Below are positions 16,694 to 25,678 of a stretch of 64,000 nt of DNA, piece after piece. The notes beneath the pieces were generated by a model. The model was not told the DNA's origin and made no database searches. It saw nothing but the letters and a program-made list of their open reading frames with translations. How positions within the stretch are numbered: position 1 is the first letter of the stretch; every line of letters starts with the position of its first letter. The position numbers were made by a program, and so were the translations under genes. This DNA comes from Chloroflexi bacterium UBA4733 (GTDB lineage Bacteria; Chloroflexota; UBA4733), in assembly GCA_002404055.1 (NCBI GenBank), contig DHIZ01000164.1, positions 20,215 through 84,214 of the forward strand, given 5' to 3'.

Positions 16694-17827
16694 ATGCAGC
16701 AAGCGCCGACCAGCGACAGCGTTCCCGCGGAAGCAACCGCCGCCCCGCTGTTGAGTTCGGAGGAGCGCTCCGACATCGCCGGGCTGGCGACCGAGCTCCC
16801 TGTCCTTCAGCACCAGTTGCAGGAACTGGACCTGCTGCTGCAACAGAACAGCATGGAGCTGGAGAGCCAGCGGCTCCGCTCGGACAATGCCGAAAAGGCG
16901 CTGCAGCAGTTGGAGCAGGGCGGCGGCTTTTCCCGCGAACAGTACCAGCAGTTGGTGACCCAGGCCCACCAGAGTCAACTGCGCTACATGAGCGTGCAGC
17001 ACCAAGTGGAACTCCAGCAAAGCAAGCGCGAAACGGTGCAACAGGTCGTCGACGTCGCCCAGTTCGCCTTGGTCCTGGCGGCCCGGCTGGACCCGTCGTC
17101 CGTCGAACTGTCCAGCATCGCCCGGCCTGCCCTGCCGACTGAACCAGCAGCGCCGGTGGGGGCGCCCTCGACTGCCGAACCGTTGCCACCGCCCAGTGAA
17201 ACTGCCATCATCGAGGCCCAGGAGGAAGAACGCAGTTGGATCGCCCGTCAAATGCATAACGGCCCGGCCCAGGCGCTCACCAACTTGATCCTGCGCGCCG
17301 AAATCTGCGAACGCATGATCGGTAGCGACACGGAGGCCGTCCGCAGCGAACTGCACGACTTGCGCCAGACCATCCATCGCACACTGCAAGACATGCGTCG
17401 CTTCATCTTCGATGTCCGCCCGATGATCCTGGACGACCTCGGTCTGTTGCCGGCGTTGCGTCGCTTCGTGGACGACTGGAACGCGCAAGGCGAGCGCACG
17501 CCCGTCACGCTGAGCGTGATCGGCCAGGAACGGCGCATCGCCCGCGCCAAGGAGCTGGCGATCTTCCGTATGGTGCAAGACGCTATCAAGATGCCGGAAG
17601 GGCGCAACGGCGAACAGGCGACAGCGGTGCAACTCGTCATGGAAGACCATGCCATCCGCGTCACCATGGAAGCCCCCGCCGGCAGCCAGGCCGAAGCCGC
17701 CACCGCGCCGCTACCGGCCGGCTACCACACCATCCAGCAACGCAGCGCCATCGTCGGCGGCACCACGAGCATGGAACTGCGCGGCGGTACGCGCGTGCTG
17801 AAGGTGGTGGTGCCGCTCAGCGAGTAA
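16694..17827 (+). CDS. HisKA_3-type kinase-like protein with degenerate ATPase domain
   Basis: Cytosolic DesK/NarX-like protein of 377 residues (ATG 16694). An N-terminal coiled coil (about 30-115) and a Pro/Ala-rich linker precede a HisKA_3 dimerisation domain with H188 ([12 protein letters not shown]) and the typical [17 protein letters not shown]. The HATPase region is short and lacks key residues. The N-box asparagine pair is replaced ([14 protein letters not shown]), and the G1 DxGxG is replaced by EAPAGSQ. A final [15 protein letters not shown] still resembles the G2/ER-x-x-x-x-GG end. Autophosphorylation is therefore doubtful. It may be a scaffold or phosphatase partner of the regulator just upstream. 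The last 11 bp overlap thrC tail to tail. Confidence 0.82.
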   Translation: MQQAPTSDSVPAEATAAPLLSSEERSDIAGLATELPVLQHQLQELDLLLQQNSMELESQRLRSDNAEKALQQLEQGGGFSREQYQQLVTQAHQSQLRYMSVQHQVELQQSKRETVQQVVDVAQFALVLAARLDPSSVELSSIARPALPTEPAAPVGAPSTAEPLPPPSETAIIEAQEEERSWIARQMHNGPAQALTNLILRAEICERMIGSDTEAVRSELHDLRQTIHRTLQDMRRFIFDVRPMILDDLGLLPALRRFVDDWNAQGERTPVTLSVIGQERRIARAKELAIFRMVQDAIKMPEGRNGEQATAVQLVMEDHAIRVTMEAPAGSQAEAATAPLPAGYHTIQQRSAIVGGTTSMELRGGTRVLKVVVPLSE

Positions 17828-19211
17828 GGTGCTCGCTGATCACGCGGCGCAGATCCTCGCGGGTGGCGTTGACCGGTACCGGGGCGTTGGCGTAGTTGGG
17901 CAGCACGTGGCCACTGGCGCTGACGACACGGGTTTCGGTGACGAACTCCTCGTAGAGTTCGCCGGTGTGGTAGCGGACCGTGTAATCGGCATCCTTCAGG
18001 ACATTGCCGGTGAGGATAGCCACCACCTCTTCGTCCGCCGTCACCGAGGCGTCCGTCCCTTCGCGGATCAGGCGACGCAACCCCGCTAGCGTCGTGGCGG
18101 AGGCCGGCTCGCAGCCGATGCCGTCGCGCCCGATGATCGCCTTGGCGTCGGCGATCTCCTGCTCGGAGACTTCCGTCACCCAGCCGTCGGTCCACTCCAA
18201 CGCGCGCTTGGCCTTGCGCCAGCTCACCGGCGACCCGATCTTGATGGCCGTCGCCAGCGTGCGCGCATGCACCCGCACCAGCGTCTCCTGATCACTGCTG
18301 GTGATGGTGTGGTAGAGCGGCGCGGCGCCGTGCGCCTGGACCAGCGTCAAATGCGGCATGCGGTCGATGAAGCCCAGATCGAACAGTTCGCGCAGGCACT
18401 TGCCATACGATGAGCCGTTGCCCAGGTTGCCGGCCGGGACGATGATGCGATCCGGCACCCGCCAGCCGCGTTGCTCCAGCATCTCGATCATCACCGTCTT
18501 CTGACCTTCCAGCCGGAAGGGGTTGACCGAGTTGACGACGTAGACGCCCAGTTCCGGCGCGATTTCCAGCAGCAGCGACATGGCGGCGTCGAAATCGCCG
18601 CGTAACTGCAAGGTCAGCGCACCGTAGTCCAGCGCCTGCGAGAGTTTGCCGAAGGAGACCTGCCCCTCGGGGATCAGCACGATGGCCAGCAAGTCGGCGC
18701 GCGCGGCGTAGGCCGCCAGCGAGGCGCTGGTGTTGCCGGTGGAGGCGCAGGCGACCGCATGCATGCCGAGCGCCCGCGCCTGGCTGACGCCGGCCGTCAT
18801 GCCGTAGTCCTTGAAGGAGCCAGTCGGGTTGAAGCCGAGGTGCTTAAACTGCAGGTGGTGGACCCCGGCGTGGCGCGCGCTGCGCGGCGCATCAAGCAGC
18901 GGCGTGTTGCCTTCTGGGTAGGTGACAATCGATGTCTCGTCCGGCAGAAAGGGCAGCAGTTCGCGGTAGCGCCAGACACCGCTCTGATCGATCGGCAGCA
19001 GCGAGAGCCGCCGCTCCAGCCAGCGCCGCTTCAGCGCCTCCGGCTCATAGGCCGGGTAGTCGTACACCACGTCCAGCAAATCGCCGCAACGGACGCAATG
19101 GTAGACCACCTCGCGCACGCCATATTCAGCGCTACAAGAGATGCAGCGCAACCGCGCGCCGGCGGATCCCGTCGCCGCGGCAACAGCCGTTCCCTGCTCG
19201 GCGGTCATCAC
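17817..19211 (-). CDS. thrC: Threonine synthase
   Basis: PLP enzyme converting O-phosphohomoserine to threonine, 464 residues. An N-terminal zinc-ribbon-like part (CISC ... CVRC) precedes the fold-type II PLP core. The PLP lysine is in NPTGSFKDYGM, followed by ACASTGNTSASLAAYAAR and the phosphate-binding PAGNLGNGSSYGKC. GTG 19211 has GGAGGG seven bases upstream. ATG 19208 is also possible. It overlaps the small upstream gene and converges with the kinase gene at its 3' end. Confidence 0.93.
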   Translation of the reverse strand: MMTAEQGTAVAAATGSAGARLRCISCSAEYGVREVVYHCVRCGDLLDVVYDYPAYEPEALKRRWLERRLSLLPIDQSGVWRYRELLPFLPDETSIVTYPEGNTPLLDAPRSARHAGVHHLQFKHLGFNPTGSFKDYGMTAGVSQARALGMHAVACASTGNTSASLAAYAARADLLAIVLIPEGQVSFGKLSQALDYGALTLQLRGDFDAAMSLLLEIAPELGVYVVNSVNPFRLEGQKTVMIEMLEQRGWRVPDRIIVPAGNLGNGSSYGKCLRELFDLGFIDRMPHLTLVQAHGAAPLYHTITSSDQETLVRVHARTLATAIKIGSPVSWRKAKRALEWTDGWVTEVSEQEIADAKAIIGRDGIGCEPASATTLAGLRRLIREGTDASVTADEEVVAILTGNVLKDADYTVRYHTGELYEEFVTETRVVSASGHVLPNYANAPVPVNATREDLRRVISEHLTR

Positions 19212-19438
19212 GCGGAAACCCTCCCCTCAATGGGGGATTGGCGTACTTCCACCTGCGCCGGGTCCACGACCAGACCGGCCGGCTGAATCTCCTGCCACTG
19301 GCGCAACTCTTCCCAGCGCACGCACTGGTTGGCGAAGTCGGCGGCAATGAGGGCGATGCGGCGGGCCTCATCCTCGTCCGGCGCCTGCACCCGCAGCGTA
19401 TACTGCATCGTCACCGTGACGTCGTAGCTGCGCTCCAT
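19208..19438 (-). CDS. Conserved-looking small protein upstream of thrC
   Basis: A 76-residue soluble protein with no family I can name. It alternates short strands and an amphipathic helix (VTVTMQYTLRVQAPDEDEAR, then a helix rich in Ala/Ile), a pattern seen in small ferredoxin-like fold proteins. Its stop overlaps the thrC start, and it is preceded by GGAG, so it is probably the first gene of a thrC transcript. A possible -10 (TATACT, 19551-19546 on the minus strand) lies about 108 bases upstream. Confidence 0.65.
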   Translation of the reverse strand: MERSYDVTVTMQYTLRVQAPDEDEARRIALIAADFANQCVRWEELRQWQEIQPAGLVVDPAQVEVRQSPIEGRVSA

Positions 19439-19578
19439 AGCTCCGTCCTCATTTCCGTGTCGCGCGGCTCACCCGTGCAGAGACTGAACAACCCGCTGGA
19501 AACGCTCGCCATACCGGGTAGCATACGCCGACTGTCGCCGGATTCAGTATAGCACCGGCCCCTTCCAGGAGAGCGACC

Positions 19579-20055
19579 ATGCGCTATTGCCCCTCTTGCG
19601 GCACACCGTTGGCGTCGCGCCTCCAGGGGACCCAACAGCGCCCAACCTGCCCTGCCTGCGGCTTCATCCACTTCGCTGACCCCAAAGTTGCCGTGGCTGT
19701 CGTCATCACCTCTGCCGATGGCGTGCTGCTCGGCCGGCGCCTCAATGAGCCTGGTCGCGGCCGCTGGGCACTGCCGGCCGGCTACGTCGACCGCGGCGAA
19801 GCGCTGGAAGCCGCCGCCGCTCGGGAGGCCCGCGAAGAACTGAACGTCGACGTTGCCATCGACCGCCTGGTCGGCCTCTACTCGGCCGCCGGTGACCCGG
19901 TCATCCTGGCGGTTTACGCCGCCACCATCACCGCCGGCGCGCCGCGGGCCGGCGACGACCTGGACGCCGTCGGCTACTTTCCCACCGATGCTTTGCCGGA
20001 CTTGGCGTTCGCGCGAGATGAGGGGATCGTACGGGGAACGCAACCGCACTTCTGA
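19579..20055 (+). CDS. Nudix hydrolase with N-terminal zinc ribbon
   Basis: A 158-residue pyrophosphohydrolase. The zinc ribbon at residues 4-27 (CPSCG ... CPACGF) is followed by a Nudix fold. The complete Nudix box is G-YVDRG-E-ALEAAAA-REAREELNV, near residues 73-95, with the catalytic REAREE. Preceded by AGGAGAG. Zinc-ribbon Nudix enzymes of this length act on ADP-ribose, NADH-like or other nucleoside diphosphate derivatives. The substrate here is not determined. Confidence 0.9.
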   Translation: MRYCPSCGTPLASRLQGTQQRPTCPACGFIHFADPKVAVAVVITSADGVLLGRRLNEPGRGRWALPAGYVDRGEALEAAAAREAREELNVDVAIDRLVGLYSAAGDPVILAVYAATITAGAPRAGDDLDAVGYFPTDALPDLAFARDEGIVRGTQPHF

Positions 20056-20084
20056 TGGTGGCTGACGGCGGACGCATGCGGAGA

Positions 20085-21203
20085 TCAGGGTCGTGTTTCC
20101 GCCAAACCACGGCGATACGCTTCTACCGTCAACGCCGCGCAGCGGTCCCAGGAGAACGCTCGCGTGCGTTCGGCGCCGGCGGCGCGCAGGCGGGCGGCGA
20201 GGACAGAGTCGGTCCAGAGGCTGCTGATGGCATCGGCCATGGCCTGGTCGTCGAGTGGCGCCACCAGCAGCGCGGCGTCACCGGCCACTTCAGGGATGGA
20301 GGAGCTTGTCGTGCTGACGACGGGGCAGTTGGCCCAGAAGGCTTCCAGCACCGGAAAGCCGAAGCCTTCATAGAGGCTGGGATAGACAAAGACAGTCGCC
20401 AGGTGATAGAGGGCGATCAGGTCGGCATCGCTGACGTGGCCGGTGAAGCGCACGGCGTCGCCGAGCGTTCGCAGGCGTTCGCTGGTCGTCACATCGCCCC
20501 AGCCCTCCCGACCGGCCACGACCAGGGCCGGCGCGGGTGAAAGCGTGCCGCGCAACCGTTCGAGGGCGGCGAACAGGGTGCCGAGGTTCTTGCGCGGCTC
20601 CAGGGTGCCAACCGCCAGCAGGAAGCGTTCGGGCAACTGCCAACGCTGGCGCACGGATTGCAGCGCCTGGGCTGCAGGGCGGTCGCCAAAGCTCGGATCT
20701 GCCGCATAGGGCGTGATCGCCACCCGGTCCGGCGCAGCGGCGGCCAGCCGGACCACGTCGTTGAACGTGGAGCGCGACGGCACGAGCACCGGCGTGGCGA
20801 CTCGGGCAGCGTGCCGGAGCAACGGCCCCCAGTAGCGCCGGCCGGCCAGGGTCATGGTTGCCGGGTAGCGCAGGGCAGTGAGGTCGTGGATGCTGGCGAT
20901 CATGCCCTGGTGTTGGAGTAGGGGGGGCGGGAAGGCCGGGTAGTGGATGGCATCGAGGCCAAGGCGGCGGCGGGCCAGCGGGAACCAGAGCTGCGTCGCC
21001 AGGCGTTCCTGCCGGATAGGCGTGGCGATCAGGCGTACCCGCGCCGCGCCGGCAAAAGCCGGCGGCGCTTCGCCTCGCCGGTAAAAGATCGTGTAGGCAA
21101 CGCCGTCGTCGCGCGCCAGCAGCGCCCGGCTTATAGCGTCGGCATAGCGGAAGATGCCCGTCTTGCGTCGCCAGAGACCGCTGAGGTCGATGCCAACGCG
21201 CAT
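20085..21203 (-). CDS. Glycosyltransferase family 4
   Basis: GT-B fold retaining glycosyltransferase of 372 residues. N-terminal acceptor domain (RVGIDLSGLWRRKTGIFRYA). C-terminal donor domain with VGTLEPRKNL (start of the second Rossmann fold), VRFTGHVSDADLIALY, and the EX7E signature within YEGFGFPVLEAFW. ATG 21203 follows a GGGGG stretch at about seven bases (GTG 21206 is also open). It lies 15 bp after a sugar nucleotidyltransferase gene. Together they probably supply and transfer a sugar for a cell-surface polysaccharide. Confidence 0.9.
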   Translation of the reverse strand: MRVGIDLSGLWRRKTGIFRYADAISRALLARDDGVAYTIFYRRGEAPPAFAGAARVRLIATPIRQERLATQLWFPLARRRLGLDAIHYPAFPPPLLQHQGMIASIHDLTALRYPATMTLAGRRYWGPLLRHAARVATPVLVPSRSTFNDVVRLAAAAPDRVAITPYAADPSFGDRPAAQALQSVRQRWQLPERFLLAVGTLEPRKNLGTLFAALERLRGTLSPAPALVVAGREGWGDVTTSERLRTLGDAVRFTGHVSDADLIALYHLATVFVYPSLYEGFGFPVLEAFWANCPVVSTTSSSIPEVAGDAALLVAPLDDQAMADAISSLWTDSVLAARLRAAGAERTRAFSWDRCAALTVEAYRRGLAETRP

Positions 21204-21221
21204 CACCTCACCCCCGGCCCC

Positions 21222-22001
21222 CTAAGACGACGTTGCATCGGGGGCCGGCGGGGCCTCTTTCCAGTGGTTGGCTCCGTGCTCCAGGACGTGACGATGCATC
21301 GCCTGGTACTGGGCAAGGCTCTCCCCGGCGTCCCACCAGTAGCCTTCCAACTCGTACATGCGCAGGCGTCCCTGGCGCAGGTACCAGTTGTTGACGTCGG
21401 TGATCTCCAATTCGCCGCGCGCCGAGGGTACGAGCGTCGTCACGATGTCGAAGACGTCCGGCGGGTACAGGTAGAACCCAGTGACGGCGAGGTTGCTGGG
21501 CGGTACTGCCGGCTTTTCGACGATGGCGGTGACGGTACCGTCGGCGTCGCGGGAGATGACGCCGTAGTGTTGCGGCTCCGCTACCGGTGTGGTGAAGATG
21601 GCGGCGTCGCGCCAGCAGTCCGGGTGGCCCAGCTCGCGGACGGCGCGGGCGATGGTGTCCACGTACTCCACCCCGTTGTCGGCCAGCACGACGAAGGCCT
21701 GGTCGCCACCGGCAAAGGCGCGGCAAAGACCAAGGGCTTCCGCAATACCGCCGGGCCGATCCTGATAGGTGTAGGAGACGGAGACGCCGAAGGCCGAGCC
21801 GTCCTTGAGGTAGCGCATGAACTTCGCGGCGTCGCTGTCACCGCAGACGACGATGACGCGGCTGATGCCAATCTTGGCCAACAGATCAATGGAGTGATGG
21901 ATCATCGGCACGTTGCCGAGCGGCAGCGCGTGCTTGTTCGCCAACAGCGTTAAGGGCGCCAGTCGCGTGCCGGAGCCCCCGGCCAGCACAATGCCAATCA
22001 T
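21222..22001 (-). CDS. Sugar-1-phosphate nucleotidyltransferase (RmlA-like)
   Basis: Produces an NDP-sugar from NTP and sugar-1-phosphate. Nucleotidyltransferase fold with the signature IGIVLAGGSGTRLAPLT at the N-terminus, substrate-binding IVEKPAVPPSN and a C-terminal LEGYWWDAGES. About 259 residues from ATG 22001 (AAGGA nine bases upstream); ATG 22019 is also open. The canonical LGDN motif reads LADN, and KQLLPVYDKPMI reads KHALPLGNVPMI, so it is a divergent RmlA relative and its exact sugar is unknown. Same strand as and just upstream of the glycosyltransferase. Confidence 0.87.
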   Translation of the reverse strand: MIGIVLAGGSGTRLAPLTLLANKHALPLGNVPMIHHSIDLLAKIGISRVIVVCGDSDAAKFMRYLKDGSAFGVSVSYTYQDRPGGIAEALGLCRAFAGGDQAFVVLADNGVEYVDTIARAVRELGHPDCWRDAAIFTTPVAEPQHYGVISRDADGTVTAIVEKPAVPPSNLAVTGFYLYPPDVFDIVTTLVPSARGELEITDVNNWYLRQGRLRMYELEGYWWDAGESLAQYQAMHRHVLEHGANHWKEAPPAPDATSS

Positions 22002-22126
22002 CTGCGAATGTCCTTCCATCCCAGTGCCTTGTCGATCTGCAAAATGATAGCGCTGGTACGACGTGCCGCGCCAGCAGCATTTTGGTGTCTCTACACCTAC
22101 CGGTCAGTTGGCTCGGCGGCGCGTCA

Positions 22127-22649
22127 TCACTCCCCCGCACCCACCGCCATCGGTGGTGTCGCGGCTGAGGCCGCGCTGGCGCTTGGCATCCCGAGTTCGC
22201 CGGCAGGATGCGGCGATGCTATCGAGCGGATCACAATGAGGCCAACGACTCCCGCGACGATCAGAAAGGGGAAGACGCTTCCCGACAGGAAGAGCACAGT
22301 TGCCGACTGGAAGAACTGCGACGCTGCGCTGATGGCCAGGGAGGATCACCCAGACGCCGGATGCCCCCTGCACCGTCAGCAAGGGGAGCAGCACGACCGC
22401 CTGCACCAGAACGACCAACGTCATCGTGCGGCCGCGGTCCCAGCGATCCACGAAGACACCTGCCACCGGCGCCAGGAGGAGCATGGGCAAGGCTTCCGCC
22501 AGGCCCATCAGGCTGACACCAGTGCCCGATTGGGTCAGCGCGAAGACCCAGATCAAGACCATCGTGCGCTGGCACCAGGGGGCGATCAGGCTGAGGAATT
22601 GCCCGGCCAGAAGATAACGAAAGCCCCGATTGGCTAAGAGTACACGCAA
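22127..22649 (-). pseudogene. Truncated and frameshifted MFS transporter
   Basis: The first 115 or so residues are the N-terminus of a major facilitator: helix 1 (GFRYLLAGQFLSLIAPW), helix 2 and the A-loop motif VAGVFVDRWDRGRTM, then a third helix. The frame is then lost at about 22335, and the continuation (ISAASQFFQSATVLFLSGSV...IVAGVVGLIVIRSIAS) is in another frame, ending near 22127. A working MFS protein needs about 400 residues, so most of the gene is deleted. Part of a decayed stretch before the first sulfatase. Confidence 0.75.
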
Positions 22650-22665
22650 CCGCGGTCCGTTCCCG

Positions 22666-22965
22666 TCACTGCGCCCGTATCTGCGCCCGCAGCCACGCTA
22701 CTGCCACGTCTTGCACTTCGGGGCCGAGCTGGTGGTACGTCTCCGGGCTGGTCTGCGTCAGGTGTGCGGACGCTCCGTGCAGGGCATACACCTGTCGTGC
22801 CGAGTCGACCGCCTGGGTCACGTCGGCCAGCGGGGCATGGCGGTCCAACTGCGGGCTGAGCACCAGGTGCAGGTCGTAGGGCGTCTGCTCTTCGCGACCG
22901 ACAAAGCCGTCCAGGCGCGGCAGGAGCGCGTGCGGTAGCGCCCACTCTGATATATATAGTGGCGG
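22666..22965 (-). pseudogene. C-terminal remnant of an alpha/beta-hydrolase (esterase-like)
   Basis: About 95 residues without a natural start. The sequence around DLHLVLSPQLDRHAPLADV and VYALHGASAHLTQTSPETYH resembles the last part of acetyl-xylan-esterase/dienelactone-hydrolase-like proteins, with the catalytic Asp (QLDRHAP) and a His (ETYH), ending VAVAWLRAQI. The nucleophile half is missing. An AT-rich stretch (GATATATATAG, about 22950-22960) marks the break. Confidence 0.5.
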
Positions 22966-23026
22966 CGAATGGAGCAACGCGCCACCTGGCTGGCAACGGA
23001 CAACGACGAGCAGAATGGAGGCGCCC

Positions 23027-24565
23027 ATGCCCGGCGCAACAGCGATGAACCTGCTGATCCTGATGGACGACCAGCACCGCCATGATGCGCTCGGTTGCGC
23101 GGCCGCAGGGGTCGCCGGCAGCACGCGCACCTGGCTGATGGGTCAGGACGCATCGATCGTCCAGACGCCGTACCTGGATCAACTGGCCGCGAGCGGTGTT
23201 CGGTTCAGCCAGGCCGTGGCCAACCTGCCCGTCTGCGTGCCCTGCCGGCACTCCTTCATCACCGGCATGTATCCCCATCAGATTGGCATCCTCAGCAACC
23301 AGCACTACTGGCCGGACCAGCCGCCGGTCCCGACGCTTGGCCAGCACCTCGGCCGCTCCGGTTACGCCACAGCGGCGATCGGCAAGATGCACTGGAAGAA
23401 CCGCACGGCGCCCGATCAGCACGTGCCGGACAAACGGGGCTTTGACTTCCGGGCTGGGCGCGGCGGTAAGGCCGATGGTCCGGTCGACGTCAGTCTCGCT
23501 GATCAGCCGCAAGCGGGCGAGCGCGCCTGGCAGCAAGCGGCCGCCGCGCGCTTTGGCGTCGGCGGCGAAAGCCGGGAAGGCTACGTCGGCGACGTGGCGC
23601 CGGTGCCGGGTGCGCAATTACCGGAAGCCTGGCTGGCCGACCAGGCAGTGGCCTACCTGCAGGCCCACCGGCAACAGCGGGGCGAGCAGCCATTCTGTCT
23701 CCTGGTCAGCCTGGATCGGCCGCATCCGCCAAACGTGGTGCCCGCCGACTACGCCGACCGCTACGATCCGCAGCGCGTGCCACTGCCTCCCGCCACCCCG
23801 CCGGCCTTCGCCGAGGACGACCACATGCTCCGCCGATCCATCCAGGGTCGCGCCTGGGGCCAGATGGACGAGCGTGAGTTGCGCCTTGCCGTCTCCCGCT
23901 ACCTCACGAACGTCACCTACGTCGACCACTGCCTCGGCCGTGTGCTGACGGCGCTGCAGCAGGCCGGCATGGCCGAGCACACCGTCGTGGTCTACTTCAG
24001 CGACCACGGCGAACTGCTGGGCGAACGGGGCCGCGGCTTCACCAAGTACTCGCTCTACGACAGCGCAGTGCGCGTGCCGCTGCTCGTCCGCTGGCCGGGC
24101 CTGAGCAAGGCAGGGAGCGTCTCCGAGGCTCCGGTCGAACTGGTTGACCTACTGCCGACCTGGCTGGACGCGGCGGGAGTCGACGTCCCGCCATACCTGC
24201 CGGGCAGGAGCCTGCGTCCACTGCTCCAGGGCGAAGCGCCGACAGCAGTGGGCTGGCGAGATGCCACGCTGTCCGAGCTCTACACGCCGGTCGACGCGCC
24301 TGGCGCTTCCCGCGCCCAATGGGCACTGCGCACGGCCCGCTACAAGCTGATCGAACGCCTCTCCGCTCGCAGCGCACTCTACGACCTGCAAAACGACCCG
24401 AACGAGTTCGACAACCGAATCGACGACCCGGCGCTGGCCAGCGTGCACGAGGGCTTGCGCCGCCAACTCCTGCGGGGGATGATGGAGCGCGCCGAACAGT
24501 ACCCGGCGCTGGACACTGCCCGTGTCGTGATCGCCAGCCCGGCAACGCAGCAGTCGACCATCTGA
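23027..24565 (+). CDS. Type I sulfatase
   Basis: Arylsulfatase-superfamily hydrolase of 512 residues. ATG 23027 was chosen because GGAGG lies five bases upstream (an in-frame ATG at 23015 precedes that site). N-terminal metal ligands are in LLILMDDQHRHDALG. The sulfatase signature C-x-P-x-R is CVPCR (LPVCVPCRHSFITGMYP), where the first Cys must be converted to formylglycine. AIGKMHWKN and YFSDHGELLGERG supply the conserved Lys, His and Asp. No signal peptide is visible, so it is probably cytosolic. No formylglycine-generating enzyme is in the window. Its 3' end abuts the decayed HEPN module on the opposite strand. Confidence 0.92.
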   Translation: MPGATAMNLLILMDDQHRHDALGCAAAGVAGSTRTWLMGQDASIVQTPYLDQLAASGVRFSQAVANLPVCVPCRHSFITGMYPHQIGILSNQHYWPDQPPVPTLGQHLGRSGYATAAIGKMHWKNRTAPDQHVPDKRGFDFRAGRGGKADGPVDVSLADQPQAGERAWQQAAAARFGVGGESREGYVGDVAPVPGAQLPEAWLADQAVAYLQAHRQQRGEQPFCLLVSLDRPHPPNVVPADYADRYDPQRVPLPPATPPAFAEDDHMLRRSIQGRAWGQMDERELRLAVSRYLTNVTYVDHCLGRVLTALQQAGMAEHTVVVYFSDHGELLGERGRGFTKYSLYDSAVRVPLLVRWPGLSKAGSVSEAPVELVDLLPTWLDAAGVDVPPYLPGRSLRPLLQGEAPTAVGWRDATLSELYTPVDAPGASRAQWALRTARYKLIERLSARSALYDLQNDPNEFDNRIDDPALASVHEGLRRQLLRGMMERAEQYPALDTARVVIASPATQQSTI

Positions 24566-24589
24566 AGGGCCCGGCTGCTGGCGCCGGCG

Positions 24590-25018
24590 CCGCCACACCG
24601 CTATGCCCTGACGCGCCGCCTTTGATCGCAGTCTGTACACGTAGACGGGTACCATCGTACTGTCCGCTTCCATTGACTCCTGAAACAGGACGACGTCCGA
24701 ATATGGCTCCCGCCAGGACCCTGCCGGCAACGCATTCCGTAGTTGCTCAACCCGGGGATCAGACGGACGCACCAACACAATATCTTCCAGTGGCATGTCG
24801 AGTTCCGGTACCTTCACCAGGGCGTGTTGCACTGCTTCATAGGCCGCCAGTAGTCCGAGCCGGTCCCGCTCTAACAGGGAGAGTATGAGACGCCAGCGCC
24901 CCCGGCTTGCTGATTGGTACCAAAAGCTATCGACAACGGAGAGCCCGACCTGCGGAAGTACATCCAGGAGATGCGCCCCACCCGGAAGGTTGGGGGCTAC
25001 CAACGCTGCCTGACCCAT
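24590..25018 (-). pseudogene. HEPN-partner protein, copy A (stop codon lost)
   Basis: Copy A of an uncharacterised family of about 140 residues (conserved elements APNLPGGAHLLDVLPQVGLS, a W-R-L-I-L-S-L-L strand, PLEDIV, VPVYVYRLRS). It begins ATG 25018 inside the HEPN gene. The repeat shared with copy B ends where copy B has its TAG. Here the codon is TGG, so the frame runs on to 24149 antisense to the sulfatase gene, giving a foreign tail. Nucleotide identity to copy B over 428 bp is about 93% (31 differences counted by eye, no indels). Confidence 0.65.
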
Positions 25019-25022
25019 TCCA
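24595..25022. repeat. 428-bp direct repeat, copy A
   Basis: Aligns without gaps to 31139-31566 with 31 mismatches counted by eye (about 93% identity). It covers almost exactly the HEPN-partner gene. Same orientation, separated by 6.1 kb containing hicAB, the DUF234 ATPase, the SEC-C pseudogene and a sulfatase. Confidence 0.9.
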
Positions 25023-25221
25023 GATCGATGGGTATACAGTCGTACTGCATTTCGTGGGGAGAGGACTCCGCCTCAGTTCGCTTGGCGATGCACGCTTTGA
25101 GTGCGCACTCGATGGCATACCCGGCGAGATAGTACGCGGCTTCATAGCGACCGGCCTGCAAAAGCGCTTCAGCATCCTGGAGACGCAGTTCCGCGAGTTG
25201 CTGAAAATCAGCCCGGTTCAT
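24997..25221 (-). pseudogene. HEPN-domain protein with internal deletion (copy A)
   Basis: A 74-residue frame (ATG 25221, AGGGGA just upstream). The first 45 residues are the first half of a HEPN domain (ELRLQDAEALLQAGRYEAAY, YLAGYAIECALKACIAKR). The last residues, LEWVRQRW, match the C-terminal end of the HEPN fragment in copy B (LEWFRQRW). About 50-60 residues, including the usual catalytic R-x4-6-H region, have been deleted in between. The stop overlaps the start of the partner gene, as in copy B. Confidence 0.72.
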
Positions 25222-25462
25222 GTTCCCCTGCCGACCTTACGAGCCAGCGCTTTCGCTACCTCCGCCGCCATCCGCATGGCCCAGCATAGCAGGCACGCCG
25301 TCTGCAGAGCGTCCAGGGTCCTCACCGGAGTGCGCCCGGCAAGCGCGAGCAAATGCGGACCTACTCAAGAAGCAAACGACCAGCCTGCAGTTGACCGGGC
25401 TTGGTATGCTTCGTCAGACATACGGAACGGGGGAGGGATCTCGTGAGCGCGGGCGTGTAGGG

Positions 25463-25678
25463 ATGCCACGGAAGATACGTGAGTTGCGGGCAGAGATGCA
25501 GCGAGCCGGCTTCCGGGCCCGTCCGGGCAAAGGCAGCCACACGGTCTGGAAGCATCCGCTGGGGCAGAAGCGCGTGACGCTGGCCGGCGGTGACGGCGAC
25601 GATGCCCACGACTACCAGGAACGTCAGGTTCAAGCCGCACTCGACGAGGTGCGGGATGCGCAAAGGAGGCAACCGTGA
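25463..25678 (+). CDS. hicA: HicA-family mRNA interferase toxin
   Basis: A 71-residue double-stranded-RNA-binding-like toxin that cleaves mRNA. KIRELRAEMQRAGFRARPGK is followed by GSHTVWKHPLG, containing the catalytic His of HicA. ATG 25463 was chosen because the HicA fold begins there. The frame is open further upstream without homology. It overlaps hicB by 4 bp (GTGA), the normal toxin-first order. It is the only toxin-antitoxin pair in the window that looks complete. Confidence 0.9.
   Translation: MPRKIRELRAEMQRAGFRARPGKGSHTVWKHPLGQKRVTLAGGDGDDAHDYQERQVQAALDEVRDAQRRQP

Noticed and set aside
24149..24590. Extension of the copy-A HEPN-partner frame into the sulfatase gene
   Set aside because: The extension arises only because the stop codon became TGG. 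It is antisense to a well-supported sulfatase and has no counterpart in copy B.
25391..25410. TTGACC and TATGCT as a promoter for hicAB
   Set aside because: Only eight bases separate the hexamers, so they cannot form one sigma70 promoter.
25220..25462. N-terminal extension of hicA
   Set aside because: The frame is open, but the sequence has no homology and HicA proteins are about 60-80 residues. ATG 25463 gives that length.
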